Assembly (NCBI RefSeq): GCF_024438035.1
Contig: NZ_JANFQF010000019.1
Coordinates: forward strand, 55,676-119,675
Reading direction: 5' to 3'
Source: Rhodococcus tibetensis
GTDB taxonomy: Bacteria; Actinomycetota; Actinomycetes; Mycobacteriales; Mycobacteriaceae
Length of the DNA: 64,000 nt
Position 1 is the first letter of the stretch. Every line of letters starts with the position of its first letter. Both the position numbers and the translations under genes were made by a program. The notes under the pieces were generated by a model. It was not told the DNA's origin and made no database searches. It worked only from the letters and a program-made list of their open reading frames with translations. Shown here piece after piece: positions 52,232-61,034 of this stretch.

Positions 52232-53314
52232 TTATTCGGGGGTCTCGGGCCCCGCACTGTTGTTCCCGGACCCCCGGCGCCAGTGGTTGAATCGGTCCTT
52301 GATGTCGGTGGCCACCTCCCCCACACCATTGCCGACCACGGTGGCCGCACCCCCGAGCCCGGAGCCGATCTCCCGCAGCATCCGGATCAACGGATCGTTC
52401 GACGCATCGAAGTTCTGCTTATACGTGCGTGCCGCACTGCGGAACTCGTCGCCGATCCGGGTGTCGTCCTCGCCGCGCCGCGGGTACTCCCCGCGGAGCA
52501 CCGCCGCATACCCGCCGTCGTCGACCCACTTCTTCAGCTCCGCCGCCCGCAACACCGAGAACGGGTGCGCAAGCAGCTCGATGTTCAACAGCTTCAGAAC
52601 CCCGTCCCGCAGATCGCCGGAGGCGTCGTACTCGGCCGCCTGGGCGAGGAAGGCGTCGGTATCGATCTCGCTCACCCGCGATCCGCCGGCCAGCTTCATC
52701 TGCACCCGCAACGCGGTATGCACGTCCTGACCGCACAACAAGCCGGCTCGATCACCCGAGAGTTCGGATTTGCGTTGCCATTCCATCAACCCTGCGATGA
52801 TCGCCCGCAGTGCCCACCCACCGACCGGAAGCCAGCCGATCGTCCCGGCCAGCCGCATCAGATGCAGCAAAATCGTGCGGTACACCGCGTGCCCGGACAG
52901 GGCATGGCCGAGTTCGTGGCCGATGACGAACCGTTGCTCCTCGTAGTTCAGCACATCCAACAATCCGGTGGTGACCACGATGAATGGTTTGTCCATACCG
53001 ATGGTGAAGGACTGCACCACCGGGGTCTGCAACACGAACAACTCCGGGGTCTCCTCGGCGCCGAGGATGCGGATACAGTCCGCGCGTAGGTCATTCAGGT
53101 CACTGAACTGACGTCCATCCACCCGCACCGACGTCGCCAGATACATCAGCCGATGCTGGCGCTCCTGCAACAATCCTGACAGCGTCCGCAACACGGTGTC
53201 GAACCCCTTCAACGTGCGAAGGGTGACCAAAGCTGCGCGGTCAGCAGGGTGTTCCCACGCCCGCGAGCTGATCCCCGGAAACTCCATCCGGGTGCGATCC
53301 GGTGCTGCGCTCAA
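52232..53314 (-). CDS. M48-family metalloprotease (HtpX/Ste24-like, without the usual N-terminal anchors)
   Basis: 360 residues. The zinc motif is FVIGHELGHALSGH (His133, Glu134, His137), with the distal Glu in RKSELSGDRAG near residue 184. One hydrophobic stretch (about residues 146-176) could anchor it. FVLQTPVVQSFTIGMDKPFI precedes the motif as in cytosol-facing M48 peptidases. The tail is acidic, then Arg/Ser-rich. The cluster gives no substrate hint. Confidence 0.87.
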   Translation of the reverse strand: MSAAPDRTRMEFPGISSRAWEHPADRAALVTLRTLKGFDTVLRTLSGLLQERQHRLMYLATSVRVDGRQFSDLNDLRADCIRILGAEETPELFVLQTPVVQSFTIGMDKPFIVVTTGLLDVLNYEEQRFVIGHELGHALSGHAVYRTILLHLMRLAGTIGWLPVGGWALRAIIAGLMEWQRKSELSGDRAGLLCGQDVHTALRVQMKLAGGSRVSEIDTDAFLAQAAEYDASGDLRDGVLKLLNIELLAHPFSVLRAAELKKWVDDGGYAAVLRGEYPRRGEDDTRIGDEFRSAARTYKQNFDASNDPLIRMLREIGSGLGGAATVVGNGVGEVATDIKDRFNHWRRGSGNNSAGPETPE

Positions 53315-53438
53315 CGTATTCTCCTCACCTCGGCCCTGTCCCAGGGCCGAATCTGTGTTTGGCGTCCATCGTGGTTCACGCCTCCGGGGCGTGTTTGCAC
53401 CTGTGCACCTGGCCCCTGCTCGTGCCGGGGCACAGGGG

Positions 53439-53882
53439 TCACGGGGCGACGATGCAACCGGGCCCGATCGGTGTTCCCGGATTGACTGTCACTGTTTCGA
53501 TCGGTCCACCGGCGGACGTCTGATACGCCATCAGTGAATGTTCACCGGGTTCCGTCGGGGTCCACAGGGTGAACGCATGACCGAGTGCGACGGGCGAGTT
53601 GTAATAGGGATCGACGGTGTCCCAGATCAATTCTTGCGGGAACATCGTGGAAGCACCGGTGTAGTCGACGATTGACACGCCCGCCTCTGCCGGAGCGGCA
53701 GTCCTGGCCACCACGAGATACGTACAGCCGGCCCCGTACGGCGTTGTCGGGCCGCCGCCGAGTCCGGGAACGATTGTGACGTCAATGACCTCTGCCGCAG
53801 CCGATGGTGCCGACCAGATGGCCGCAACGGCGCACACGGCCGCGGCCAGCGGTGTGGACCGGGCAGTCCGCGAACGTCTCAT
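53439..53882 (-). CDS. Secreted protein with signal peptide
   Basis: 147 residues from ATG 53882. MRRSRTARSTPLAAAVCAVA, then AIWSAPSAAAEV gives a basic start, a hydrophobic core and an AxA cleavage site near residue 30. The mature part is small and neutral, with Cys in YGAGCTYLV and near the end (GPGCIVAP), which could form one disulfide. No family recognised. Downstream of the PLDc_N-type gene on the same strand. Confidence 0.65.
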   Translation of the reverse strand: MRRSRTARSTPLAAAVCAVAAIWSAPSAAAEVIDVTIVPGLGGGPTTPYGAGCTYLVVARTAAPAEAGVSIVDYTGASTMFPQELIWDTVDPYYNSPVALGHAFTLWTPTEPGEHSLMAYQTSAGGPIETVTVNPGTPIGPGCIVAP

Positions 53883-54048
53883 ACCAGCAGGTCGGTTTGG
53901 AGAGCACAACCGTTACAAACACAAACGCCAGACCGAAGTCGACCCGTGCAGTCGGATCATGTTCTGACGGAGCCGCGGGCGGGAATGTCAGGAACACGGT
54001 GGATCTGTTCCGCGCACCGACCGCCGATCCTGTGCAACTCGATCGCGG

Positions 54049-54423
54049 TCACACGGTGGGGTCGTCACCACCTGCTTCACGCCGTCGCTTCTCCTGCTCT
54101 TTGGCGATGCGGCGTTGTTCCTCGGCCCGTTCGCGGCACCGGCGCAGGAACTCCTCGTCCGATTCGGACTGCTGGGCGACGTGCCGGCCGGGCCGGTCGT
54201 ACTCCGGGAACCCCGACGCCGCCGGCTGCCGCGGCCCAGCCCAACTGCCGCCGTGCGGGCGGCCCACGAGTAGCCACAGCACCGATCCGATCAACGGGAG
54301 CAGGATCACGATGATCAACCACAACGTCTTCGGCAGATGCCGAACCCGGTACTCCTCGGCGCAGATCACGTCGATCAGACAACCCACCCACACAATCAGC
54401 ACGATCAACCCTAGATACGGCAT
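54049..54423 (-). CDS. Small membrane protein with PLDc_N-type domain
   Basis: 124 residues from ATG 54423. Two helices (LGLIVLIVWVGCLIDVICAE and LWLIIVILLPLIGSVLWLLV) followed by GRPHGG is the short PLD-nuclease N-terminal domain found alone in many actinobacteria. The C-terminus is a charged tail (CRERAEEQRRIAKEQEKRRR), probably a cytoplasmic coiled coil. The 202 bases up to the arsA stop show nothing. Confidence 0.8.
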   Translation of the reverse strand: MPYLGLIVLIVWVGCLIDVICAEEYRVRHLPKTLWLIIVILLPLIGSVLWLLVGRPHGGSWAGPRQPAASGFPEYDRPGRHVAQQSESDEEFLRRCRERAEEQRRIAKEQEKRRREAGGDDPTV

Positions 54424-54625
54424 ACCCACCCCCTGTGTCACTTCCGGCCGGTACCGGCCCCTCTATTCATCACCGCATCGAGTGCCTGCGTTACGACATC
54501 CGTCGTGTCGCTCCCCAGCCGGTGCGCCGAGGGGTGAGGAGGCATCGGTTTCGATCTCGCTGGCCCTCACGCCACCGGAACGGCTTGCTCGTGTGGTCTC
54601 GGCACCTCCCGGTTCCGGCGTGCTG

Positions 54626-56392
54626 TCAGGGCGTGGGCACGGAGGTGAGAGTTGTCGATAGTGCAGCGAGGGCGCCGACACCGGTCGGCTCCGACTGGAG
54701 TAGTGGCACCACCACATACCTGCTGTGTGTCCTGGTGATCGTGTCGATCTCGCCGAGCTCGGTGGCCGCTCGTTGTCGCAGGAGCTCGGACGATGGCGCG
54801 GCCGCGGCGAGAGAACTGTTGATTACCCACGCCCACGGCTGGATACCAGCACGCTGCAGATCCGCGTGCAGTCCCTCCGCCTCTAGGCGGGGCGTGGTTT
54901 CAGCCAGGGTAACCAGCAGAACTCTCGTCTGGTCGGGGTCCTGCAGCCGCATTAACGGGGTGGTGAAATTCGCCGTGTCACCCATCTGGCGGGCGATCTC
55001 CCGGTGATACGACCCGGTGGCGTCGAGCAGCAGCAGGGTGTGTCCGGTGGGGGCGGTGTCGACGACGACGAACTTGCGCCGCGATTCGTGAATGACGCGG
55101 GAGAACGCTTGGAACACCGCGACCTCCTCGGTGCACGGCGAGAGCAGGTCCTCGGTCAGGGTAGCGCGACCCTGTTCGTCGAGGGCCGCGCCCTTGGTGG
55201 CCAGCACCCGGTCCCGGTACTGCGCGGTGGCCTCGGCGGGGTCGATGCGTGATACCTCGAGGCCTTCGAGAAGTCCGTCGAGGGTTTCGGTGAGATGAGC
55301 GGCCGGATCCGTGGTGGTCAGGTGCACCTGATGGCCGCGCTGGGCGAGGGCGACGGCGATCGCGGCTGCGATGGTGGTCTTGCCGACGCCGCCCTTACCC
55401 ATGCACATGATCAGCCCGTGATCGGATACGGAAAGTTCGTCGATCAGGGCGGACAGCGGAGCATCGGGCAACGGAGTTGCTCCTGCCGCGGCCTGCGGGG
55501 CCGCGGCAGGGTCCGGGGTGAACAGGCGCTCGAGTGCGCTGATGCCGACCATATTGGTGGCTTTGAGCTCGACCTCGTCAATCGGCAGGCCGCGCAACTC
55601 GCGAGGAAGATCATCGAGGGCGCCCTGCTCGCGCCGATAAATCGCGGCGGCGAGCTCGTCCCCATCCGCGGGACTAGGAAGTAGCCCGTTGACGACGACG
55701 TGCTGGTGCGTGAGACCGATGGCAGCGAGTTCGGTGTGAGTGCGGGCGATCTCAGCGAGCGCCGCACGCTGGGCGCGGGTGACGAGAACCAGGCGGGTGC
55801 GCTGCCGGTCGGCGAGAGCGGCAACCGCCTCGGAGTAAACGGCGCGCTGCCTTTCGAGCCCGGACATCGGGCCGAGGCAGGACGCATCACCTTTGCCGTC
55901 GTTGAGAAAGTCGGTCCACGATCCGGGCAGCTGCAGCAGCCGGATGGTGTGTCCGGTAGGGGCGGTATCGAAGAGCACGTGGTCGAACCCGGCGACGGTG
56001 TCGTTGTCGGTGAGCAGGGCGGTGAACTCGTTGAACGAGGCGATCTCGGTGGTGCACGACCCGGACAGCTGCTCGGTGATCGCGGCCAGTTCCTTCTCCG
56101 GCAGCAGCCCGCGCACCGGTCCGATGATCCGTTCGCGGTAGGCGTCGGCGGCTTGTTCGGGGTCGATCTCGAGCGCGGAGAGCCCCGGCACGGTGACAAC
56201 GTCGGTGATGGTGTTGCCGATGGTGAGCCCGAAGACCTGTCCGACGTTCGAGGCCGGGTCGGTGCTGACGAGCAGCACCCTGTGGCCGGCGCGGGCGAGG
56301 TGAATCGCTGCGGCACAGGCGATCGAGGTCTTCCCGACCCCGCCCTTACCGGTGAAGAACAGGAAGCGGGGCGGGGTGTCGAGAAACTTCAT
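54626..56392 (-). CDS. arsA: ArsA arsenite-stimulated ATPase, two fused halves
   Basis: 588 residues, the normal length. P-loops: TGKGGVGKTS (14-23) and MGKGGVGKTTIAAAIA (about residue 335). Each half also has the DTAPTGHT signature. Metalloid ligands are expected at the Cys in SGSCTTEIASFNEF and SPCTEEVAVFQAF. It hydrolyses ATP to drive the efflux permease, loaded by ArsD. Here the permease type is Acr3, an uncommon partner that is nevertheless known in actinobacteria and some other phyla. It ends the operon, 16 bases after arsD. Confidence 0.95.
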   Translation of the reverse strand: MKFLDTPPRFLFFTGKGGVGKTSIACAAAIHLARAGHRVLLVSTDPASNVGQVFGLTIGNTITDVVTVPGLSALEIDPEQAADAYRERIIGPVRGLLPEKELAAITEQLSGSCTTEIASFNEFTALLTDNDTVAGFDHVLFDTAPTGHTIRLLQLPGSWTDFLNDGKGDASCLGPMSGLERQRAVYSEAVAALADRQRTRLVLVTRAQRAALAEIARTHTELAAIGLTHQHVVVNGLLPSPADGDELAAAIYRREQGALDDLPRELRGLPIDEVELKATNMVGISALERLFTPDPAAAPQAAAGATPLPDAPLSALIDELSVSDHGLIMCMGKGGVGKTTIAAAIAVALAQRGHQVHLTTTDPAAHLTETLDGLLEGLEVSRIDPAEATAQYRDRVLATKGAALDEQGRATLTEDLLSPCTEEVAVFQAFSRVIHESRRKFVVVDTAPTGHTLLLLDATGSYHREIARQMGDTANFTTPLMRLQDPDQTRVLLVTLAETTPRLEAEGLHADLQRAGIQPWAWVINSSLAAAAPSSELLRQRAATELGEIDTITRTHSRYVVVPLLQSEPTGVGALAALSTTLTSVPTP

Positions 56393-56408
56393 AACAGGGG
56401 AAAACCTT

Positions 56409-56828
56409 TCAGCAGCAGCTGGTGCTGTTGTTGTCATCTGTGGCGCAGCAGGATCCGGTGTCGGTGGTGTCCGTGAGCCCGAGCACCGCGATCCCCGCCG
56501 GTGCGACCACATCCGGGGCGTCGGTGATGATTCCGGCCCACTTGGCGAGCTGGGTGCGGTCCGGGTAGCGACCGGTGATCGCGGTGACGCCGTCGACAAG
56601 GACCAGCGGCAGGCCCTCGGATCCGGAGACCTGCAGGAACTGCTTGACTGGTTCCCGCTCGGCGAAGGCGAGCGGTTCGCTGGCCAGGTTGAACCGGGCG
56701 ATGTCACCGCCCTTGGAGTGGACCCAGTCCATGTCGGCGGAGAAGGTGACCAATGCCTGGTCGACGTCGTCGCCGCAGACGCCGGTGTTGCAACACAGGG
56801 CGGGTTCGAAAACTTCGATGGTGCTCAT
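56409..56828 (-). CDS. arsD: ArsD arsenic metallochaperone
   Basis: 139 residues. VFEPALCCNTGVCG holds the three conserved Cys (12, 13, 18) that take up As(III) and hand it to ArsA. The thioredoxin-like remainder has LPLVLVDG. The tail has two more vicinal Cys pairs (SCCATDDNNSTSCC), seen in some longer ArsD proteins. It directly precedes arsA. Confidence 0.95.
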   Translation of the reverse strand: MSTIEVFEPALCCNTGVCGDDVDQALVTFSADMDWVHSKGGDIARFNLASEPLAFAEREPVKQFLQVSGSEGLPLVLVDGVTAITGRYPDRTQLAKWAGIITDAPDVVAPAGIAVLGLTDTTDTGSCCATDDNNSTSCC

Positions 56829-56852
56829 GGGGATAATGCTCCTCGGCCGATT

Positions 56853-57266
56853 TCAGGCAGGATGGGTGATGGTGCTGTGGAGCTGGTCGACACGGGCGGC
56901 GATGTCGTCACGGACCAGCCGCATCCGCGCGATCCCGTCGATGCCGTGCTCGGACGGCTCAACGGTGTCCCAGTTCTCGAACCTGGTCCCGTCCACGGGG
57001 TCGACGTGCGCCTCGCGGCCGAGGGTGACCACCACATCGACGTCGCGGACCAGCTGCGGGTCGACGAGAGTCGGGGTCTCGCCGGTGATGTCGACACCGA
57101 CCTCGAGCATCGACTCCGCCGAGAGGGCGTTCACGGCGGTGCCGGGCTTGGTTCCGGCGGAGTACACGTCGACGGAATCGCCGGCGGCCTTACGCATCAG
57201 CCCGGCGGCCATCTGCGACTTGCCGCCGTTCTTCACGCACACGAACAACACGGAGGGTTTGTTCAT
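56853..57266 (-). CDS. arsC: ArsC-like LMW phosphatase-fold protein with variant P-loop (Arg to Lys)
   Basis: 137 residues. The anion loop is CVKNGGKSQ (Cys10 to Lys16): the CX5R Arg is replaced by Lys, and the later GCGDACPVFPG segment of standard arsenate reductases is LGREAHVDPVDG, so those Cys are missing. It may bind or reduce a different oxyanion, or use mycothiol differently. It lies 16 bases downstream of a standard ArsC. Confidence 0.85.
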   Translation of the reverse strand: MNKPSVLFVCVKNGGKSQMAAGLMRKAAGDSVDVYSAGTKPGTAVNALSAESMLEVGVDITGETPTLVDPQLVRDVDVVVTLGREAHVDPVDGTRFENWDTVEPSEHGIDGIARMRLVRDDIAARVDQLHSTITHPA

Positions 57267-57282
57267 CAGTCGTCCCCGCCTC

Positions 57283-57693
57283 TCACGCGGTGACGGGAAC
57301 GAGTTCGGCGATCAGTGCCTCGACCCGGCCCTTGATCTCGTCGCGGATCGGGCGAACCGCGTCGACGCCCTTGCCTGCCGGATCCTCGAGCGCCCAGTCC
57401 CGGTAGCTGACCCCGGGAAAGACAGGGCAGGCGTCTCCGCACCCCATGGTGATCACCACGTCGGAGGCCTGGACGGTGTCCGGGGTAAGGATCTTCGGGG
57501 ACTGATCGGAGATGTCGATACCGATCTCGGCCATGGCCTCCACTGCGGCGGAGTTGATGCTCTCGGCGGGGGCGGATCCGGCCGAGCGGACCTCGATCTG
57601 ATCACCGGCGAGGTGGTGCAGGAACCCTGCGGCCATCTGGGAGCGGCCGGCATTGTGGACGCAGACGAACAACACACTCGGGGTCGTGGACAT
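57283..57693 (-). CDS. arsC: Arsenate reductase / arsenate-mycothiol transferase (single domain)
   Basis: 136 residues. Complete anion loop CVHNAGRSQMA (Cys11, Arg17), then VRSAGSAPAESINSAAVEAM and TMGCGDACPVFPG with the second Cys pair, as in the mycothiol/mycoredoxin-dependent enzymes of Corynebacterium. It forms an As(V)-mycothiol adduct that is reduced to As(III) for export. Confidence 0.92.
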   Translation of the reverse strand: MSTTPSVLFVCVHNAGRSQMAAGFLHHLAGDQIEVRSAGSAPAESINSAAVEAMAEIGIDISDQSPKILTPDTVQASDVVITMGCGDACPVFPGVSYRDWALEDPAGKGVDAVRPIRDEIKGRVEALIAELVPVTA

Positions 57694-57728
57694 AAGGAAA
57701 TCCTTTCAGAGGAAGAAGTTTGGGCGGG

Positions 57729-58412
57729 TCAGGCAGGGACGGTGGTGAGTTCGCGTAGCAGCTGCCGCACCCGGGCATCGAGGTCGTCGCGGATCACCCG
57801 GACGGTCTCGATCGGTTGGCCTTCGGGGTCGTCGAGGGCCCAGTCGAGATATCGCTTGCCGGGGTAGATCGCGCAGGCGTCGCCGCAGCCCATCGAGACC
57901 ACCACGTCCGCGGCGGCGACGACGTCGTCGGTCAAGGGCTTGGGGTATTCGGCGCCCAGGTCCAGGCCGAGTTCGGTCATCGCCTCGACCACCGTCGGGT
58001 TGATCGCGTGAATCGGAGCAGACCCGGCGGAGCGGACGTGCACCCGCCCCTGGGCGTGGTGATCGAGCAGGGCGGCGGCCATCTGGGAGCGGCCGGCGTT
58101 GTGGACGCAGATGAACAGCACCTCGGGCACGTCCTTCGGCGCCGCACCGTGCGATTGCGCGAGGGCGGTGAGTCGGTCGGCGGCGAACCGGCCGGCCAGC
58201 GTCGTCAAATGGGTGTGAACCTTCGCGGTGCGGCGCAGCGCGGTGTAGGACTCGAAGACATAGCGCTCCACCGTCTGTGGGGAGAAGATGCCGGTGTACT
58301 TGGCGGCCAGGTCCGCGGCGGTGCGGTCGAGGATCGCTTGCGGCATCAGCAGTTCCGGTTGCGCCCGATGGATCTGGGAGCGCAGTTCCTCATCGAGCGG
58401 GTTCTCGGACAC
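57729..58412 (-). CDS. arsC: Arsenate reductase with N-terminal helical extension
   Basis: 227 residues. Residues 1-85 form a three-helix bundle-like extension (FSPQTVERYVFESYTALRRT), common in actinobacterial ArsC2-type proteins. The phosphatase-like domain follows with CVHNAGRSQMA (Cys102, Arg108) and SMGCGDACAIYPGKRYLDWA. The start GTG at 58412 shares one base with the acr3 stop, so it is coupled to the permease. Confidence 0.92.
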   Translation of the reverse strand: MSENPLDEELRSQIHRAQPELLMPQAILDRTAADLAAKYTGIFSPQTVERYVFESYTALRRTAKVHTHLTTLAGRFAADRLTALAQSHGAAPKDVPEVLFICVHNAGRSQMAAALLDHHAQGRVHVRSAGSAPIHAINPTVVEAMTELGLDLGAEYPKPLTDDVVAAADVVVSMGCGDACAIYPGKRYLDWALDDPEGQPIETVRVIRDDLDARVRQLLRELTTVPA

Positions 58413-59527
58413 TAGAACTCCTTTGTCACAGAGGAAGATTCAGATGCGGGAATGAAACCGGCGGAGTGCGAGAAGCGGTTGCGCAGCGCCAGGGACACAT
58501 ACACGAGTCCGACGAGGACGGGCACCTCGATCAGTGGGCCGACGACACCGGCGAGGGCTTGGCCGGAGGTGGCACCGTAGGTGGCGATGGCGACGGCGAT
58601 GGCGAGCTCGAAGTTGTTGCCCGCGGCGGTGAACGCGAGTGTGGTGGTGCGTTCGTAGCCGAGCCCCATCGCTGCTCCGAGGGCGTAACCCCCGCCCCAC
58701 ATGATCGCGAAGTAGGCGAGCAGCGGGATCGCGATCCGGACGACGTCAAGCGGGTGGGAGGTGATCTGCTCACCCTGCAGAGCGAAGAGGATCACGATGG
58801 TGAACAGCAGCCCGTAGAGGGCCCAAGGGCCGATTCTCGGGATGAACTTCGACTCGTACCAGGTACGGCCCTTCGCCTTTTCGCCGTAACGACGGGTGAG
58901 GTAACCGGCGAGCAGCGGGATGCCGAGGAAGATCAGCACCGACTTCGCGATCTGCCACGGTGAGGTGTCGATAGTGGTTTGCTCGAGGCCGAGCCAGCCC
59001 GGCAGCACCGAGAGGTAGAACCAGCCGAGGACGGCGAACATGATCACCTGGAACACCGAGTTGATCGCGACCAGCACGGCGGCGGCCTCCCGATCACCGC
59101 AGGCCAGGTCGTTCCAGATGATGACCATGGCGATGCAGCGGGCCAACCCGACGATGATCAGACCGGTGCGGTACTCGGGCAGATCCGGCAGCAACAGCCA
59201 GGCCAGGGCGAACATCAGTGCCGGACCGAGGACCCAGTTCAGTACCAACGAGCCGATGAGGAGTTTGCGGTCGCCGGTGACGGTGTCGAGTCGGTCGTAG
59301 CGGACCTTCGCCAGCACGGGGTACATCATGATCAGCAGGCCCAGGGCAATCGGCAGCGAGATGCCGTCGATTTCCACGGCGCTGAGGGCGTCACCGAGGC
59401 CGGGAATCATTCGGCCCAGCAGCAGACCGGCGACCATGGCGACACCGATCCACACCGGCAGAAATCGGTCGAGGGTGGACAGTTTGCCGACAACGGCGGG
59501 GTGATCGGTGGCAGCGACTTCGCTCAT
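58412..59527 (-). CDS. acr3: Acr3-type arsenite efflux permease
   Basis: 371 residues, about 10 membrane helices. LIGSLVLNWVLGPALMFALA, GLARCIAMVIIWNDLACGD (the conserved Cys in helix 4) and TAAGNNFELAIAVAIATYG are Acr3 hallmarks. It exports As(OH)3. ATG 59527 is the start overlapping the arsR stop (ATGA); an upstream start would lie inside arsR. Confidence 0.95.
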   Translation of the reverse strand: MSEVAATDHPAVVGKLSTLDRFLPVWIGVAMVAGLLLGRMIPGLGDALSAVEIDGISLPIALGLLIMMYPVLAKVRYDRLDTVTGDRKLLIGSLVLNWVLGPALMFALAWLLLPDLPEYRTGLIIVGLARCIAMVIIWNDLACGDREAAAVLVAINSVFQVIMFAVLGWFYLSVLPGWLGLEQTTIDTSPWQIAKSVLIFLGIPLLAGYLTRRYGEKAKGRTWYESKFIPRIGPWALYGLLFTIVILFALQGEQITSHPLDVVRIAIPLLAYFAIMWGGGYALGAAMGLGYERTTTLAFTAAGNNFELAIAVAIATYGATSGQALAGVVGPLIEVPVLVGLVYVSLALRNRFSHSAGFIPASESSSVTKEF

Positions 59528-59910
59528 GCGGGCACCCCCGACACGCACGCCTCGGACGGCGCGACGGGCCCGCCCTCGGTCAGCAGCACGGCAGACAGTT
59601 GCTGCAGCGCGGACGGGATCACCCAGTAGTACACCCAGGTGCCGCGGCGTTCACAGTCCAGCAGTCCGGCGGAGCGGAGCACCTTCAGGTGGTGCGAGAT
59701 CGTCGGCTGGGACAGGTCGAACGTTTCGGAGATGTCGCACACGCAGGCTTCACCGCCTGCGTGAGAAGCCACGAGGCTGAGCAGCCGCAGCCGCACCGGG
59801 TCACCGAGCGCTTTGAACATCCGGGCCAGATCCCCGGCCCAGTCCTCGGTCAAGGGCTCGCGTACCAGCGGCGAACAACACACACCGCTCTCCGACATTT
59901 GATTCGACAT
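59524..59910 (-). CDS. arsR: ArsR arsenite-responsive repressor
   Basis: 128 residues. LARMFKALGDPVRLRLLSLV begins the fold; As(III) ligands are in ACVCDISETFDLSQP (Cys56, Cys58) plus a CC pair at 11-12; recognition helix QPTISHHLKVLRSAGLL. First gene of the seven-gene ars operon, coupled to acr3. A TCGAC-N5-TCGAT motif overlaps its start codon. Confidence 0.93.
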   Translation of the reverse strand: MSNQMSESGVCCSPLVREPLTEDWAGDLARMFKALGDPVRLRLLSLVASHAGGEACVCDISETFDLSQPTISHHLKVLRSAGLLDCERRGTWVYYWVIPSALQQLSAVLLTEGGPVAPSEACVSGVPA

Positions 59911-59918
59911 ACGTCGAT
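59904..59918. promoter_or_regulatory. TCGAC-N5-TCGAT motif at the arsR start codon
   Basis: TCGAC at 59904-59908 and TCGAT at 59914-59918 are 10 bases apart, the same spacing as in the three pairs at 60946-61020. A wider inverted repeat GATTCGA/TCGAATC (59901-59907, 59930-59936) surrounds it. Candidate ArsR operator. Confidence 0.5.
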
Positions 59919-60063
59919 ATTGACAGTGATCGAATCAGGTTGCAAACGAACATCCGGTGAACGAACCGAGGGGTAATTCAGTCGAGGGAGAGGGTCGCGG
60001 CGGAAGTCGAAGGAGTCCGCGGCGATCGCAGCCGATCCACCGGTGGTGGCGGTTCGCTCATGT

Positions 60064-60933
60064 TCAGCCTGCGGCGGCCGATCGGCGTTCGAGGAAGACG
60101 GTGTCGCGCCAGATCCCGTCGAGTTGGGCGATGCGCTCACGAACACCGATGGTGCGGAAGCCGGCCGAGTGGTGCAGGGCGATACTGGCCCGGTTCTCCG
60201 GAAAGATCGACGTTTGCAGCGTCCACACCCCGGCCTCGTCGGCGGCGATGACCTGGGTGCGCAGCAAGGCTTTACCGACGCCGCGCCCTCGCATGCCGTC
60301 GGCGACGTAGACGGAGTTCTCGGCTACGCCCTGGTAGCAGTCCCGGCCGGAGGTCGGGCTCAGCGCGGCCCACCCGACCACCGTGCCGTCGATCTCGGCG
60401 ACCCACCGATGCCCGGGCAGCCATTGCGCGTCCAGGGCTTCCTGGGCGGGGACTTCGGTAGTGAAGGTGGCTGTGCGGGTGGCGATACCCTCACCGTAGA
60501 TCCGGCGGACGTCGTCCCAGTCCTGCTCGGCCATCGGGCGCACGGTCACGTCCTCGGGGAGATCGCCCGGACAGCACGGGCGTGGGGTGAGCACCCCCAT
60601 GACCGCGTCCGCGGCGTGCGGGAGTCCCGTGCAGCAGGACGGGTTGACCACGACAACGGTACTGGTCCCAGACTTGTGGACGGTGACGAAGCCGACGTCG
60701 GCGAGCTTGCGGACGTGGTGCGAGACGGTGGGCTGCCCGATCCCGAGTGCTTCGGCGAGCTCGCCGACCGTGATCCCGGCAGGGCGGGAGGCGACCTGGT
60801 GCAGCAGCCGCACTCGGGTGGGATCGGCCAAGCAGGCGAACCAACCGGCGTAGGTGGCCGCATCATCAGGCGCCAGCGCATCCGTACCGGTCGGGCTGGT
60901 GCTGCGCAGGATCGGCGCGTCCAGGGAAGTCAT
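60064..60933 (-). CDS. ArsR-ArsN fusion: arsenic-type repressor fused to a GNAT acetyltransferase
   Basis: 289 residues from ATG 60933. Residues 27-105 are an ArsR domain (FACLADPTRVRLLHQVASRP, IGQPTVSHHVRKLADVGFVT), followed by two vicinal Cys pairs (100/101 and 120/121), a plausible As(III) or organoarsenical site. From about residue 128 comes a GNAT domain with EDVTVRPMAEQDWDDVRRIY and acetyl-CoA loop RGRGVGKALL. It resembles ArsN1/phosphinothricin acetyltransferase, which acetylates arsinothricin. The fusion would couple sensing to detoxification. Divergent from the ArsO-like gene across a TCGAT array. Confidence 0.88.
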   Translation of the reverse strand: MTSLDAPILRSTSPTGTDALAPDDAATYAGWFACLADPTRVRLLHQVASRPAGITVGELAEALGIGQPTVSHHVRKLADVGFVTVHKSGTSTVVVVNPSCCTGLPHAADAVMGVLTPRPCCPGDLPEDVTVRPMAEQDWDDVRRIYGEGIATRTATFTTEVPAQEALDAQWLPGHRWVAEIDGTVVGWAALSPTSGRDCYQGVAENSVYVADGMRGRGVGKALLRTQVIAADEAGVWTLQTSIFPENRASIALHHSAGFRTIGVRERIAQLDGIWRDTVFLERRSAAAG

Positions 60934-60945
60934 GCCCTCACTATA

Positions 60946-61020
60946 TCGATATTCGTCGATGGTTGCATTCATCGATACACATCGATACTCTCTGCGGTAA
61001 GAGGATCGATGAGCGTCGAT
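60946..61020. promoter_or_regulatory. Six phased TCGAT half-sites in three pairs
   Basis: TCGAT occurs at 60946, 60956, 60972, 60982, 61006 and 61016 (first bases). Within each pair the spacing is exactly 10 bases, one DNA turn: pattern ATCGATNNNNNTCGAT three times. It fills the 101-base gap between the divergent ArsR-ArsN and ArsO-like genes. Confidence 0.7.
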
Positions 61021-61034
61021 GAAAGGATCTCGAA

